Source: Callorhinus ursinus (taxonomy: Eukaryota > Chordata > Mammalia > Carnivora > Otariidae). From it: 64,000 bases of DNA. The DNA lies in the NCBI RefSeq assembly GCF_003265705.1, contig NW_020312817.1, positions 54,442,259 through 54,506,258 on the forward strand, in the 5' to 3' direction. The stretch's first letter is position 1. The number at the start of each line of letters is the position of its first letter. A program made the position numbers and the translations under genes. Below are positions 22,513 to 32,529 of the stretch, piece by piece. The notes beneath the pieces were generated by a model that saw only the letters and a program-made list of their open reading frames with translations, was not told the origin of the DNA and did no database searches.

Positions 22513-22735
22513 TCTTTTCTTTTTTAAAAGATTTTATTTATTTATTTGACAGAGAGAGACACAGCAAGAGAGGGAACACAAGCAGGGGGGAGTGGGAGAG
22601 GGAGAAGTGGGAGAGGGAGAAGCAGGCTTCCCTCCGAGGAGGGAGCCTGATGTGGGGCTCGATCCCAGGAGCCTGGGATCATGACCTGAGCTAAAGGCAG
22701 ATGAGGCGCTTAATGACTGAGCCACCCAGGCGCCG
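22513..22735 (-). repeat. Can-SINE (GACACAG type) with internal duplication, antisense
   Basis: Full-length, flanked by TTGGTTGTGTTT on both sides. The block GTGGGAGAGGGAGAA is present twice in tandem at about 22592-22621, an internal slippage duplication. Confidence 0.95.
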
Positions 22736-22825
22736 CTTTGGTTGTGTTTCCAACCAGGTGCTCTTCAAGGGGAATCGGTTCATCTATTTTACAATTATTA
22801 ATTTTAGCACTTAAAAGAAACCCAA

Positions 22826-23029
22826 GGGGCGCCTGGGTGACTCAGTCATTGAACATCTGCCTTCGGCTCAGGTCATGATCCCAGGGTCCTTGGATGGAGC
22901 CCCGCATCGGGCTCCCTGCTCAGCGGGAAGCCTGCTGCTCCCTCTCCCACTCCCCCTGCTTGTGTTCCCTCTCTCGCTGTGTCTGTCAAATAAATAAATA
23001 AAATCTTAAAAAAAAAGAAGAAAAAAAAA
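22826..23029 (+). repeat. Can-SINE, sense, young-looking
   Basis: GGGGCGCCTGGGTGACTCAG to AAATAAATAAATAAAATCTT and a long A/G tail. Target duplication AAAAGAAACCCAA. Confidence 0.96.
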
Positions 23030-23084
23030 AAAGAAACCCAAGAAGTCATTTGGTTGATGTCCTCTACCTGCAGTAATAGTATTG

Positions 23085-23240
23085 AACACCTATTCTGCAA
23101 AATGACTTTTTCATTTTATAGATAAGGAAATGATGGCTTGGTGAGCTTAAGCGACAGAGCAGGGATTTATTTATTTATTTTTTATTTTTTTCAGAGCAGG
23201 GATTTAAACCCACATCATTGGACAACACAGCCTATTCTCT
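23085..23240 (-). repeat. MIR SINE, antisense, interrupted
   Basis: TTTTATAGATAAGGAAATGA ... CAGAGCAGGGATTTAAACCC reads as reversed MIR. It is split by a tail-only insertion at 23170-23192. Confidence 0.65.
23156..23206 (-). repeat. Tail-only retroposition scar inside a MIR
   Basis: AGAGCAGGGATTTA at 23156-23169 is exactly repeated at 23193-23206. Between them lie only 23 bases, TTTATTTATTTTTT-like, the reversed A-rich tail of a Can-SINE or L1. Confidence 0.8.
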
Positions 23241-23460
23241 TTCCACTCCCTCAAACCACCATCTCCAAGAAATACCAAAAGCTGCTCTACCCTGTGCAAA
23301 GAGTATTTCTTCTTTCTGTCCCCATCCTTTCTCTGAACTTAAAACCTAAACTAAGACATTCTAATGGAACTTCAGTCCCAACCCCAGAAAGCCCAAATCA
23401 TCAGTTATTTTTGAAGGATAGGTAGTTTATAATCACTTTAAAAAGACACTTTTATAAACT

Positions 23461-23652
23461 TATTTTTTTAATTTTATTTATTTATTTGAGAGAGAGAGAG
23501 CGAGAACAAGAATAAAGAGGAAAGGCAGAGGAGAGGGAGAAGCAGGCTCCCCAGTGAGCCAGGAGTCCAATGTGGGGCTCGATCCCAGGGTCCTGGGATC
23601 ATGACCTGAGCTGAAGGCAGACGCTTAACCGACTGAGCCACCCAGGTGCCCC
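23461..23652 (-). repeat. Can-SINE, antisense, older type
   Basis: TTTATTTATTTGAGAGAGAG to reversed head ACCCAGGTGCCCC; ACACTTTTATAAA/CACTTTTATAAA flank it. Confidence 0.94.
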
Positions 23653-23654
23653 CA

Positions 23655-24090
23655 CTTTTATAAATGTATATTGAAGAAACAGTAGCTATATATATCCTTT
23701 CTTGAAAATTGGCTTAGTTCACTCAGTTTCAGTAATCTTTTTATGCCAAAATAAAATGCATGTCATATTTCAGAGTCTTGTATTGAAGTATAATATACAT
23801 ACAGAAATGAAGTATACTGTCTAAATAAAGTAAATGTCTAAAACGCATTCCATCTTTATCTTATTAGACACGATGCCATTTCACATCTCAGAGAAATGTA
23901 TACAAGTAATAATGAGCTCTAATGTTGTTTAAATTACCTCATATACTTAAGAGTGCTCTGAAAGGTTAAGCTCATTATTTAAATTAATGTATTATTGTTA
24001 AAGTATTATAATCGTGGTTATTATTTTAAATGATAATGATATATTTTCTTATGCCTTTGGACAGCAGGCAAGACAAGATAAAGGTAAGTT
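23655..24090. other. Intergenic DNA, no feature recognised
   Basis: AT-rich. 23770-23830 contains phrases (TTGAAGTATAATATACATAC) reminiscent of an antisense L1 tail, too weak to call. Confidence 0.4.
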
Positions 24091-24093
24091 TAT

Positions 24094-24309
24094 CTTATTT
24101 ATTTATTTTTTAAAAGATTTTATTTATTTAGAGAGAGAAGAGAGAGCATAAGCGGGGGGAGGGGCAGATGGAGAGGGAGAAAGAGTCCCAAGCAGACTCT
24201 GTGCAAAGCACAGAGCCTGACACAGGGCTCGATCCCACAACCCTGAGATCACTACCTGAGCTGAAATCAAGAGTTGGACACTTAACCGACTGAGCCACCC
24301 GGGTGCCCC
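24094..24309 (-). repeat. Can-SINE, antisense, older type
   Basis: TTTATTTAGAGAGAGAAGAG ... TTAACCGACTGAGCCACCCG and GGTGCCCC. AAGATAAAGGTAA/AAGATAAAGATAA flank it. Confidence 0.94.
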
Positions 24310-25290
24310 AAGATAAAGATAATTTTAAAAATTGTAGGTACCACTGCACACTACCACTATCTGTAAACAGTGATTAATAACCCATACAAGTATGAATATG
24401 TACAAAATTTTGTTCATACAATTCACCTCCACACAAGTTGCATAAATCACCTTTGTTGTTTTTTAGTGAAATGATATGGCCTTAAGGTCCAGAAATACCT
24501 AAAAACTTGAATAGCAATTGAGAGAAGTCAGTCTTAAGTTGATACCCATCTTCATCCTTTCATTTGGACTCATATTCCTCTGTTTAACATTCACTGACAT
24601 GTAAATAGACAGAGAGACCTTTTCAAACTCACATCATTGTTCTAAGCCGGTAAATATCAAACCCCCAACTACGGAGGCTCTGTGATGCTCCTGGGCTAAG
24701 AACATGTGTTTATAGGAACATCACCAATGAGCATAGGGCTTCTACTGTATGTGGTTGCACTCTTCTCATCTCTTGACAGTGAGTTGGTTTAGCCCTACTT
24801 CTAACTTAGGTAGAAGGATATAGGTCACCAAATATCTTGCTCTATGCCAAGACTCAAACACAAAATACACCTTAAAAGATTAACTTGGACTTAGTCCCTA
24901 TTCTCGGTGTTTATTATGACAGGTGCAAGAGCTTAGCAGTCCTCTGGGTACCCCGTCTCAGCTGTGCAGCTCCCTCCTGGTCATGGGGCTTTGGCACCAT
25001 AAGCAGAAAACTCCCTGAGAAGGTTCCCTAAGGGGCTGAATTCAGCTTTTGTCTGCCTGTTGAAAAACATAATTCTTCTCCAACAATTCCCCTAGGATTT
25101 TCCGTAGGGAGTAACATATAACACTAAACTGACCCAATATGAAGAACAAGTTAGCTAAATGAGAAAGAAAACAATGTCCAATAAACATAATGACTGAAAC
25201 TTCAGTAGTTTGAATTTAATTTGCTATCAGATTATGTTCTCTTTTGGCACTGAAATCTGGCTAAAAATTTTCAGGAAAAAAACATGTTTA
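24310..25290. other. Intergenic DNA, no feature recognised
   Basis: Nearly 1 kb of unique sequence, no gene-like frame. Confidence 0.5.
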
Positions 25291-25305
25291 GAAAATATTA
25301 AATAT

Positions 25306-25510
25306 TGGGATGCCTGGGTGGCTCAGTCAGTTAAGCATCTGCCTTTGGCTCAGGTCATGATAAAGGTAGTTCTGGAATCAAGCCCCCATTGGACTCCTTG
25401 CTCAGCGGGGAGCCTGCTTCTCCCTCTCCCCTTGCCTGCTGCTCCCCCTGCTTGTGTGTTCTCTCTCTCTCTCCCTGGCAAATAAATAAACAAAATCTTT
25501 AAAAAAAAAA
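25306..25510 (+). repeat. Can-SINE, sense
   Basis: GGGATGCCTGGGTGGCTCAG to AAATAAATAAACAAAATCTT. The 15-bp target duplication GAAAATATTAAATAT is exact on both sides. Confidence 0.96.
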
Positions 25511-25565
25511 GAAAATATTAAATATAAATGCAGGTATTAAAAAGATCATGAAAACTTTCTTAATC

Positions 25566-25765
25566 GGGGTGCCTGGGTGGCTCAGTCGTTAAGTGTCTGC
25601 CTTCGGCTCAGGTCACAATCCCAGGGTCCTGGGATCGAGCCCTGCGTTGGGCTCCCTGCTCCGCGGGAAGCCTGCTTCTCCCTCTCCCACTCCCCCTGCT
25701 TGTGTTCCCTCTCTCGCTGTGTCTCTCTCCGTCAAATAAATAAGCAAAATCTTAAAAAAAAAAAA
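25566..25765 (+). repeat. Can-SINE (GTGTCTCTCT type), sense, young-looking
   Basis: GGGGTGCCTGGGTGGCTCAG, full body, AAATAAATAAGCAAAATCTT and A run. Duplication AAAACTTTCTTAA. Confidence 0.96.
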
Positions 25766-25930
25766 AAAACTTTCTTAAGAGCTTTGTTGAGAGTAATTTG
25801 AATTATTTATGAAATTTATTAGAGCCCAATATAATCACCTACTTAATTTGATTTTCTAACATTTTTCCTTAGAGTTGAAATTTTTACAGTTTCAGACCAA
25901 AAAAATTTTATTTACATGGAAATATTTTTT

Positions 25931-26140
25931 CTTCCTTTCTTCCTTTCTTTCTTTTTTTTTAAGATTTTATTATTTATTTGACAGAGAGAGACACAGCCAG
26001 AGAGGGAACACAAGCAGGGGGAGAGGGAGAAGCAGGCTTCCCACTGAGCAGGGAGCCCAACGCAGGGCTGGATCCCAGGACCCTGCCGTCATGACCTGAG
26101 CCGAAGGCAGACGCCTAATGACTGAGCCACCCAGGTGCCC
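25931..26140 (-). repeat. Can-SINE (GACACAG type), antisense
   Basis: Preceded by a CTTTC-rich T tract. GACAGAGAGAGACACAGCCA to CCCAGGTGCCC. TACATGGAAATATTTTT repeated exactly on both sides. Confidence 0.96.
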
Positions 26141-26209
26141 TACATGGAAATATTTTTTAAAAGTCTTCATTTTATAGACATTATATGGTCCCAGAACTTA
26201 AGCAATAAG

Positions 26210-26238
26210 TAAATAAATAAATAAACAAACAAACAAAG
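26210..26238 (+). repeat. (AAAT)n/(AAAC)n short tandem repeat
   Basis: AGTAAATAAATAAATAAACA pattern, seven units. Confidence 0.85.
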
Positions 26239-26340
26239 CAACCAACCACTTTAAAAAAGGTTATGGGGTGACAGGTGGAGAGAGATTAGACTGATCTAGT
26301 GTCATGTAACACATTCTCCTACTAAATCATACAGAGGAAT

Positions 26341-26559
26341 TTTATTTTATTTTATTTTATTATTTTTTTAAAAGATTTTATTTATTTATTTGAGAGAGAG
26401 AATGAGATAGAGAGAGAACATGAGAGGGGAGAGGGTCAGAGAGAGAAGCAGACTCCCTGCCGAGCAGGGAGCCCGATGCGGGACCGGATCCCGGGACTCC
26501 AGGATCATGACCTGAGCCGAAAGCAGTCGCTAAACCAACTGGGCCACCCAGGCGCCCCC
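26341..26559 (-). repeat. Can-SINE (AATGAGA/CAGTCGCT type), antisense
   Basis: TTTTA-rich start, GAGAGAGAGAATGAGATAGA, GGACCGGATCCCGGGACTCC and the head GGCGCCCCC. CATACAGAGGAATTTTA flanks both sides. Confidence 0.96.
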
Positions 26560-26564
26560 ATACA

Positions 26565-27993
26565 GAGGAATTTTAGATCAGCAGGTAAAAAACTATTCCA
26601 ATTTCCCTTATAAATGCTTTAACAACTGCCATGATGAGAAAGTATTTCTAGGTATGTACAATTAGTGATAAAAATGAGCGGTCGTTATCTACATAGAAAC
26701 ACTGTACCTCTGGTACAATAAAACTCAAAAACTAAATTCATAAAGTGACTAAAAATAAGTAGGCAGAAAGTCTATCTGAATCTATTTCAGAGAGGAGTCT
26801 CTTGACTAATTCAAAAAGTATCAGTCTTTGCTCCCCTTCAAACACTCACTTGATTTCCTTAACTTCTAGTTATATAACTGATTCTGTGACTTGTAAACAA
26901 ACAGCCCCATTACTTGACAATTCTGGATCTGTGGGTTTGTACTGCTATTTCCCTGTGGAGGTTGAGAGCTGCATAATGATTTATTCTTTCCCCGCCCCTG
27001 TCTTCTTTTCCTATTTTGCTCTCTCTTTATTGTGAAAGTAGGTTAAAAAAAAAAATCCAAGGGAACTAAATGTGAAAACAAACCCTGGTGCTATAGGATT
27101 GAGGCCAGCAATTTAAACACCCGAGGCGAAGGAATGCAAAATGTGAGGGTCTCATAACTCAGATGAGCTCCCCACAGGGAGACGACTAATATGCTGTATT
27201 TTTTAGCATCCCCTGGACTCCCAACCATATGCTTTTGTGTAAAGCAGCTTTGATTCTCCTGATTTCCCACGCAGGAAACTCTCACAGCTTCAAAGAGAGC
27301 TCTGCATGCAAAAGATCCATTGGGGGAGAGTTCAGGAGGAGAACCGGGCCTGTAGGCAGAATGTGGGTGAATTAACATTTCAGTCTGTGCTTTAATTCCA
27401 GTGCTACCTTTCACTGGTGTGCCCCCATTGTAATATTCACTGCTGGCAAATTAGATGCTTTCTATTCTGATGATTAGACCTAATCAAGTACCTGGAATCG
27501 AAACACACCTAATTCCAACACAGAGAGGTTAGTTAGATTCCAGATGGGATGTTATGTGGTGGATTTGATTTATTTTCGATAGGGTACATTAAATACAATT
27601 TATACTATGGCGTGTTGTACCATGCACTTACTGGCACTTTGTGTTGCTGGTGGAATCTTCAGGAAACAGTTTTGTGACATAATAATTTAAGCAGGAAAAA
27701 TAAATATGAATAAATTAGGTATTTGGAGTTTTTAAAAAATAGAAATGTTGTCTTAAGTAAGGACAGATAATAGAGCCTTTAAATACTGCCAATGATTATG
27801 AAATGTTAAGTAATTCTTCTTTTGTGCTTGCTATTTTAGACCTTTTTTTCCTAAATATTTTTGAAAACCATTTTCTTTTCCACTTATCACTTATTCTTCT
27901 ATGATTCTGGACAGTGTAAATTATTTCCATGCCAAAGAATCTCTTGGAACATTAGCGTCCAACGTCTAACCTACTTGTGGACTTCCTTCTTTT
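26565..27993. other. 1.4-kb repeat-poor intergenic DNA
   Basis: No repeat or gene recognised. The minus-strand frame at 27091-27414 (107 codons) has no recognisable domain and no supporting structure. Confidence 0.45.
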
Positions 27994-28008
27994 AAAAAAA
28001 GCCCCTAG

Positions 28009-28062
28009 GCAAAAACAAATGATGTAATATATGGTGATTAACATAACAATAAAATTTTTTTT
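28009..28062 (+). repeat. Minimal L1 3' end insertion
   Basis: AAATGATGTAATATATGGTG and ATTAACATAACAATAAAAT resemble the last bases of recent carnivore L1. It lies between two copies of AAAAAAGCCCCTAG (27995-28008 and 28063-28076), its target duplication. Confidence 0.7.
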
Positions 28063-28075
28063 AAAAAAGCCCCTA

Positions 28076-28313
28076 GGGGCGCCTGGGTGGCTCAGTCGTT
28101 AAGCGTCTGCCTTTGGCTCAGGTCATGATCCCAGGGTCCTGGGATCGAGCCCCACATCGAGCCCCACGTCGAGCCCCACATCGAACCCCACATCGGGCTC
28201 CCCGCTCGGCGGGAAGCCTGCTTCTCCTTCTCCCACTCCCCCTGCTTGTGTTCCTGCTCTCGCTCTCTCTCTCTCTGTCAAATAAATAAATAAAATCTTT
28301 AAAAAAAAAAAGT

Positions 28314-28343
<30 letters not shown>
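28076..28343 (+). repeat. Can-SINE with tandem 12-bp expansion, sense
   Basis: Full head-to-tail copy that ends in a long (AAAT)n run (28319-28343). The unit ATCGAGCCCCAC is repeated four times with small changes at 28145-28192, lengthening the element. Flanked by AAAGCCCCTA at 28066 and 28344. Confidence 0.95.
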
Positions 28344-28345
<2 letters not shown>

Positions 28346-28493
28346 AGCCCCTAAAAGTATCTTATTAGCTGCCACAGGGCAGAAATAAGGATCTTTCAAA
28401 ACTGTAAAAGACGTCTTTGAATAGTGTCTGGTGATTTGGTCTTGGTTCCAGGAGTGTTAATTGATTTGTGTTGAAGGAATATTTGATGATCTC

Positions 28494-28689
28494 TCTCTCT
28501 TTTTTTTTTAAGATTCCATTTATTTATTTGAGAGAGAGCGTGAGAGAGAGCAGGGGGAGGGGCAGAAGGAGAGGGAGAAGCAGGCTTCCAGCTGAGCAGG
28601 GAGCCCAACGTGGGACTCAATCCCAGGACCCTGAGATCATGACATGAGCCAAAGGCAGACGCTTAACCAACTGAGCCACCCAGGTGCCC
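28494..28689 (-). repeat. Can-SINE, antisense
   Basis: TTTAAGATTCCATTTATTTA, GAGAGAGCGTGAGAGAGAGC, CCCAGGTGCCC. ATTTGATGATCT repeated on both sides. Confidence 0.95.
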
Positions 28690-28800
28690 ATTTGATGATC
28701 TTTTTATATGATGTTTGCCCCTTCCCTTTAAAAAACATGTTGTCCTGGGAACTTTTTTACATTACTGTATTCTCTATATACTGTATTCTCTAACTTTATT

Positions 28801-28843
28801 TATTTTTAAAAGATTTTATTTATTTATTTAACAGAGAGAGACT
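28801..28843 (-). repeat. 5'-truncated Can-SINE (tail plus 14 bases), antisense
   Basis: Only TTTTTAAAAGATTTTATTTA ... AACAGAGAGAGA is present. CTCTAACTTTATTT and CTCTAGCTTTATTT flank it, so it is a bona fide truncated insertion. Confidence 0.85.
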
Positions 28844-28849
28844 CTCTAG

Positions 28850-29238
28850 CTTTATTTTTAAAATTTATTTTCACATGTATATTTTGAATGAGAAAGCCCT
28901 ATTCTCTCTGACCTTGATCCACGTGATCCAGGTTGAAAGTGGCAGGCCCCAGTTCTGTAGCCAGCAGACTAAAATGAGATTCTGAAGTGAATTAGCTGCT
29001 GAACACAAGAAATGAAGAGGCGCCTCTGTGTTCCTCTCAGAGACTGCCGTTGCAGCTTGCCTGATTTTGCTCTGGCAAGTTTCATAAGGTCTGTGAGAAA
29101 CAATAGAAGCATAGATCTGTAGAGCTGAAAAGAATGGTGCTTAGCCTTCACTTATTCTAAATCCCTTATGCTAGAGATGAGAAAATGCATCCCAGACAAG
29201 GATTGTGATCTTGAGAGGCACATTTTCTATTTTTATTC
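28850..29238. other. Intergenic DNA, no feature recognised
   Basis: Unique sequence. GAGATGAGAAAATGCATCCC near 29175 hints at a short reversed MIR, too short to call. Confidence 0.4.
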
Positions 29239-29269
<31 letters not shown>

Positions 29270-29449
29270 TTTTAAAGATTTTATTTATTTATTTGACAGG
29301 GAGAGACACAGCGAGAGAGGGAACACAAGCAGGGGGAGTGGGAGAGGGAGAAGCAGGCTCCCTGCCGATACAGGGCTCGATCCCAGGACCCTGGGATCAT
29401 GACCTGAGCCAAAGGCAGACGCTTAACAACTGAGCCACCCAGGTGCCCC
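29239..29449 (-). repeat. Can-SINE (GACACAG type) with (ATTT)n tail, antisense
   Basis: Nine ATTT units lead into TTTAAAGATTTTATTTATTT, GACAGGGAGAGACACAGCGA and CCCAGGTGCCCC. ATTTTTATTCTT/ATTTTTGTTCTT flank it. The CTTCCCGC...GGAGC part is shortened. Confidence 0.95.
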
Positions 29450-29725
29450 AATTTTTGTTCTTTTTTCAAAAGCCATTTTTAATTCAAGTTCATATTAACA
29501 ATATTTATACCCTACTAATAGACAGGGACCCCAAAATTTGTTGTGATTGCTCTGTTCACATAGTAGAGGAATTAAACAGAAAGACTAGTTTGCTCCCGTT
29601 AAAGGACAGAAAATACAGAGCAAAACACTGGACAAAACTTAAGGACCTGGATGTGATTTGCCAGCCTCCGTGTTAGTAAAACCAACTATCTGACTTTATA
29701 TAATCACAAACTTCAACTATGAAAT
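29450..29725. other. Intergenic DNA, no feature recognised
   Basis: Short unique interval between SINEs. Confidence 0.5.
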
Positions 29726-29741
29726 AGAATAATAAGATATT

Positions 29742-29918
29742 GGGGCGCCTGGGTGGCTCAGTCAGTTGAGTGTCTGCTCAGGTCATGATCTTTAGGTCCT
29801 GGGATTGTGTCCCCCACCACGCTTGCTCAGCAGGGACTCTGCTTCTACACCTTTCCCTCCCCCTCCCCTGTGCTCTCTCTTTCTCTCTCCAATAAATAAA
29901 ATCTAAAAAAAAAAAAAA
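29742..29918 (+). repeat. Can-SINE, sense, shortened
   Basis: GGGGCGCCTGGGTGGCTCAG with a deletion in the TGCCTTCGG segment; tail AATAAATAAAATCTAAAAAA. AGAATAATAAGA/AGAATAATAAAA flank it. Confidence 0.94.
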
Positions 29919-29929
29919 GAATAATAAAA

Positions 29930-30515
29930 CATTATTTTGAGGACTACATATTTCTCCACAGTGGAACATAACTGGTATTTTTATAAGGTGGTTTAAAAAT
30001 TAACTTTCTTACTTCACATATCTGCTTCCTGTGTATCTTGGAAACACATTTATTTACTGTATAAACAAAGTTGTAGTGTTTTAAAAGTTTACTGTTACTG
30101 ATTATTATCTAATGAGTAGAAACACTAATTGAGGAAACACTGGAGAAGATTATATTTCTGCTATTTCTACACACTAGCCCAAAACATTCCAAGTGAAAAA
30201 AAGTTGGTGAGTCTGTTGTCATGGATGTCTCCATGATTTGACTGTTTTTACAAAGTCAGAAAAATTGGACCATTGTCTTTTTTCTCATCACTACTTCTGG
30301 ACTTGCTGTCTGACAGATGAATGGCATGAGTCATTGGGAGATTTACTATGGTCTTCTGGGACTGTTCTTTATGGAGGGAATTGGTTTTGATTCAAATATG
30401 ATTCTCAGGCTTAAGGTTATGTACCTGGAACCATTGTTACCAGAGCTCTCCAAAGCCTAAAGTGTTACATGAATACAATAGTTGGTGAGGGAAATAGTTA
30501 CAAAATAGGGTCAAC
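29930..30515. other. Intergenic DNA, no feature recognised
   Basis: Unique sequence. Confidence 0.5.
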
Positions 30516-30519
30516 ATCC

Positions 30520-30706
30520 TTTTTTTTTTTTAAGATTTTTTATTTGTGTATTTGAGAGAGAGAGAGAGATCATGAGGGGGGAAGGATAGAGGGAGAAGCA
30601 GACTCCCCGCTGAGCGGGGAGCCTGACTCGGGGCTCGATCCCAGGACCCTAGGATCATGACCTGAGCCGAAGGCAGACACTTAATGACTGAGCCACCCAG
30701 GCACCC
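30520..30706 (-). repeat. Can-SINE, antisense
   Basis: TTTAAGATTTTTTATTTGTG, GAGAGAGAGAGAGATCATGA, CCCAGGCACCC. TCAACATCCT/TCAACAACCT flank it. Confidence 0.93.
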
Positions 30707-30757
30707 TCAACAACCTATTTTTATTTTAAAAAGAAAATTAAAAATATAAGGGATAAT

Positions 30758-30758
<1 letters not shown>

Positions 30759-30789
<31 letters not shown>
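30759..30789 (+). repeat. (CA)n microsatellite
   Basis: About 15 uninterrupted CA units directly next to a MIR. Confidence 0.95.
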
Positions 30790-30790
<1 letters not shown>

Positions 30791-30807
30791 ATAGTTATGC
30801 ACCAAAT

Positions 30808-30975
30808 AGCAGTATAACATAGTGGGGGAAAGCTCGAGCTTTGGAGTCACACAGACCTGAGTTCTACTTCCAGGCCCAGCACTTAATGTCCTCTCTTCTT
30901 AGACCCACAAAATGATTTTCAGTCAACTGAGAAGAATTAAAAATATGGTACAGGTTTCAAAGTGCTTAAAATTAT
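30808..30975 (+). repeat. MIR SINE
   Basis: AGTATAACATAGTGGGGGAA, GCTTTGGAGTCACACAGACC, TGAGTTCTACTTCCAGGCCC match the MIR 5' half well. Confidence 0.8.
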
Positions 30976-30979
30976 GTCT

Positions 30980-31370
30980 TTATAACTACTCATACTCACT
31001 CCCATGCTCTTTCAGCCATACCTATGATTCTTTTTTTTTTTTTCCGTACGAGTGATTCTTTATGACCTGCTAACCAGCCAAGCTCAGATTCCTCAATTCT
31101 TCCCCACTAGTGCTGGTACTGGATGGCTCTACTGGGGTTCAAAGTTCTTAAACTCAGTGTTTATAGGGCCTCAATCTTCCACCCACCACTACCTAAACAT
31201 CCTGCAGCCCCTGCCTTCCAAAGTCTGTTTACTCTGTCACAAGAACATGCAGATCTCAACTACTCGGTGAATTAAATCTTCTGAGACTCTTCTCATGATC
31301 TCAACCCCTTACTCTGAAGTCTTACTCTTAAACCCACACCCTTTGAGCACCAAGATACCTTTGTTTTGGG
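30980..31370. other. Intergenic DNA, no feature recognised
   Basis: Pyrimidine-rich on the + strand. The 72-codon frame at 31052-31270 has no recognisable features; the phrase GAACATGCAGATCTCAACTA does not resolve to a gene. Confidence 0.4.
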
Positions 31371-31386
31371 CCTCCAAAAATCAGTT

Positions 31387-31614
31387 GTTTTTTTTAAAGA
31401 TTTTATTTATTTATTTGACAGAGAGAGACACAGTGAGAGAGGGAACACAAGCAGGGGGAGTGGGAGAGGGAGAGGGAGAAGCAGGCTTCCCACGGAGCAG
31501 GGAGCCCTATGCGGGGCTCAATCTCAGGACCCCAGGACCCTAGGACCCCAGGGCCCCAGGACCACGACCAGAGCTGAAGGCAGACGCTTAACAACTGAGC
31601 CACCCAGGCGCCCC
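31387..31614 (-). repeat. Can-SINE (GACACAG type) with CAGGACCC micro-expansion, antisense
   Basis: Young-looking copy. The normal single CAGGACCC block is expanded to about five degenerate units at 31528-31563. CTCCAAAAATCAGTT/CTCCAAAAACTAGTT flank it. Confidence 0.95.
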
Positions 31615-32311
31615 TCCAAAAACTAGTTTTAAATGATAGAATAGGTAGAATTCACGGAGGACATTTACCAAACATTTCATCCTTAGTCAAAAACATACAA
31701 TTTATAAGTAAAAGATTTTCTTAGAAATGCAATCACCTTCCTCATTCTAATAAAATGCATAAAATATGTCTACATTGCAATTTCCAGCTGTGGCCTTGAG
31801 AATTTTAGCACTAGCACAAGTTGCCAATTATGCAGAGCTAACGAGTTCTATTTACAATATTATAAATTTTGCATATCTCCTACATGTTTATAAACTCTTT
31901 TCAGAAGAGCAAATTATTTTTAAAAGCATACTGATTAATTTTAGTGATACAGTCTTGAATATGCAGTCATGGCTCATTTACTGAATATTCACAATTTACA
32001 ACATTGTACTGTATATGTTTATTTCCATAATTATTTTTCTTCAAAATATGCCCTTTTGGTTACTCTTATATTTCCTGGAAGAATGGCATTATAGAGAATA
32101 TGCTAGTGAGTATTTTAAATTTGATTCCAACAAGTTTGCCCTGAAAAAAACAAATTTTCTATGATAATTTTAATCATTGCAAGGAAAACTGATATAACCA
32201 GTCAATTTTTAAAAAAGATATTTCTAATTTAGAATATCGCACAAGAAACATTCCAGCAGAAAAACAGAATGAGGATTAACTATCCAAAATAGCTATGATG
32301 TTATTTTTGTT
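31615..32311. other. Intergenic AT-rich DNA, no feature recognised
   Basis: About 700 bases of unique AT-rich sequence. Confidence 0.5.
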
Positions 32312-32325
32312 GAAGCAAATTATTA

Positions 32326-32520
32326 TTATTTTTTTTAAATTTTATTTATCTGACAGAGAGAGACAGCGAAAGAGGGAATACAAGCAGGGGGAGTGGGAGA
32401 GGGAGAAGCAGGCTTCCCACTGAGCAGGGAGCCCGATCGAGCGGGGCTCGATCCCAGGACCCTGGGACCATGACCTGAGCCAAAGGCAGACACTTAATGA
32501 CCGAGCCACCCAGTCGCCCC
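32326..32520 (-). repeat. Can-SINE (GACAGAGAGAGACAG type), antisense
   Basis: TTTTAAATTTTATTTATCTG, GAGACAGCGAAAGAGGGAAT, CCCAGTCGCCCC. GAAGCAAATTATT repeated exactly. Confidence 0.95.
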
Positions 32521-32529
32521 GAAGCAAAT

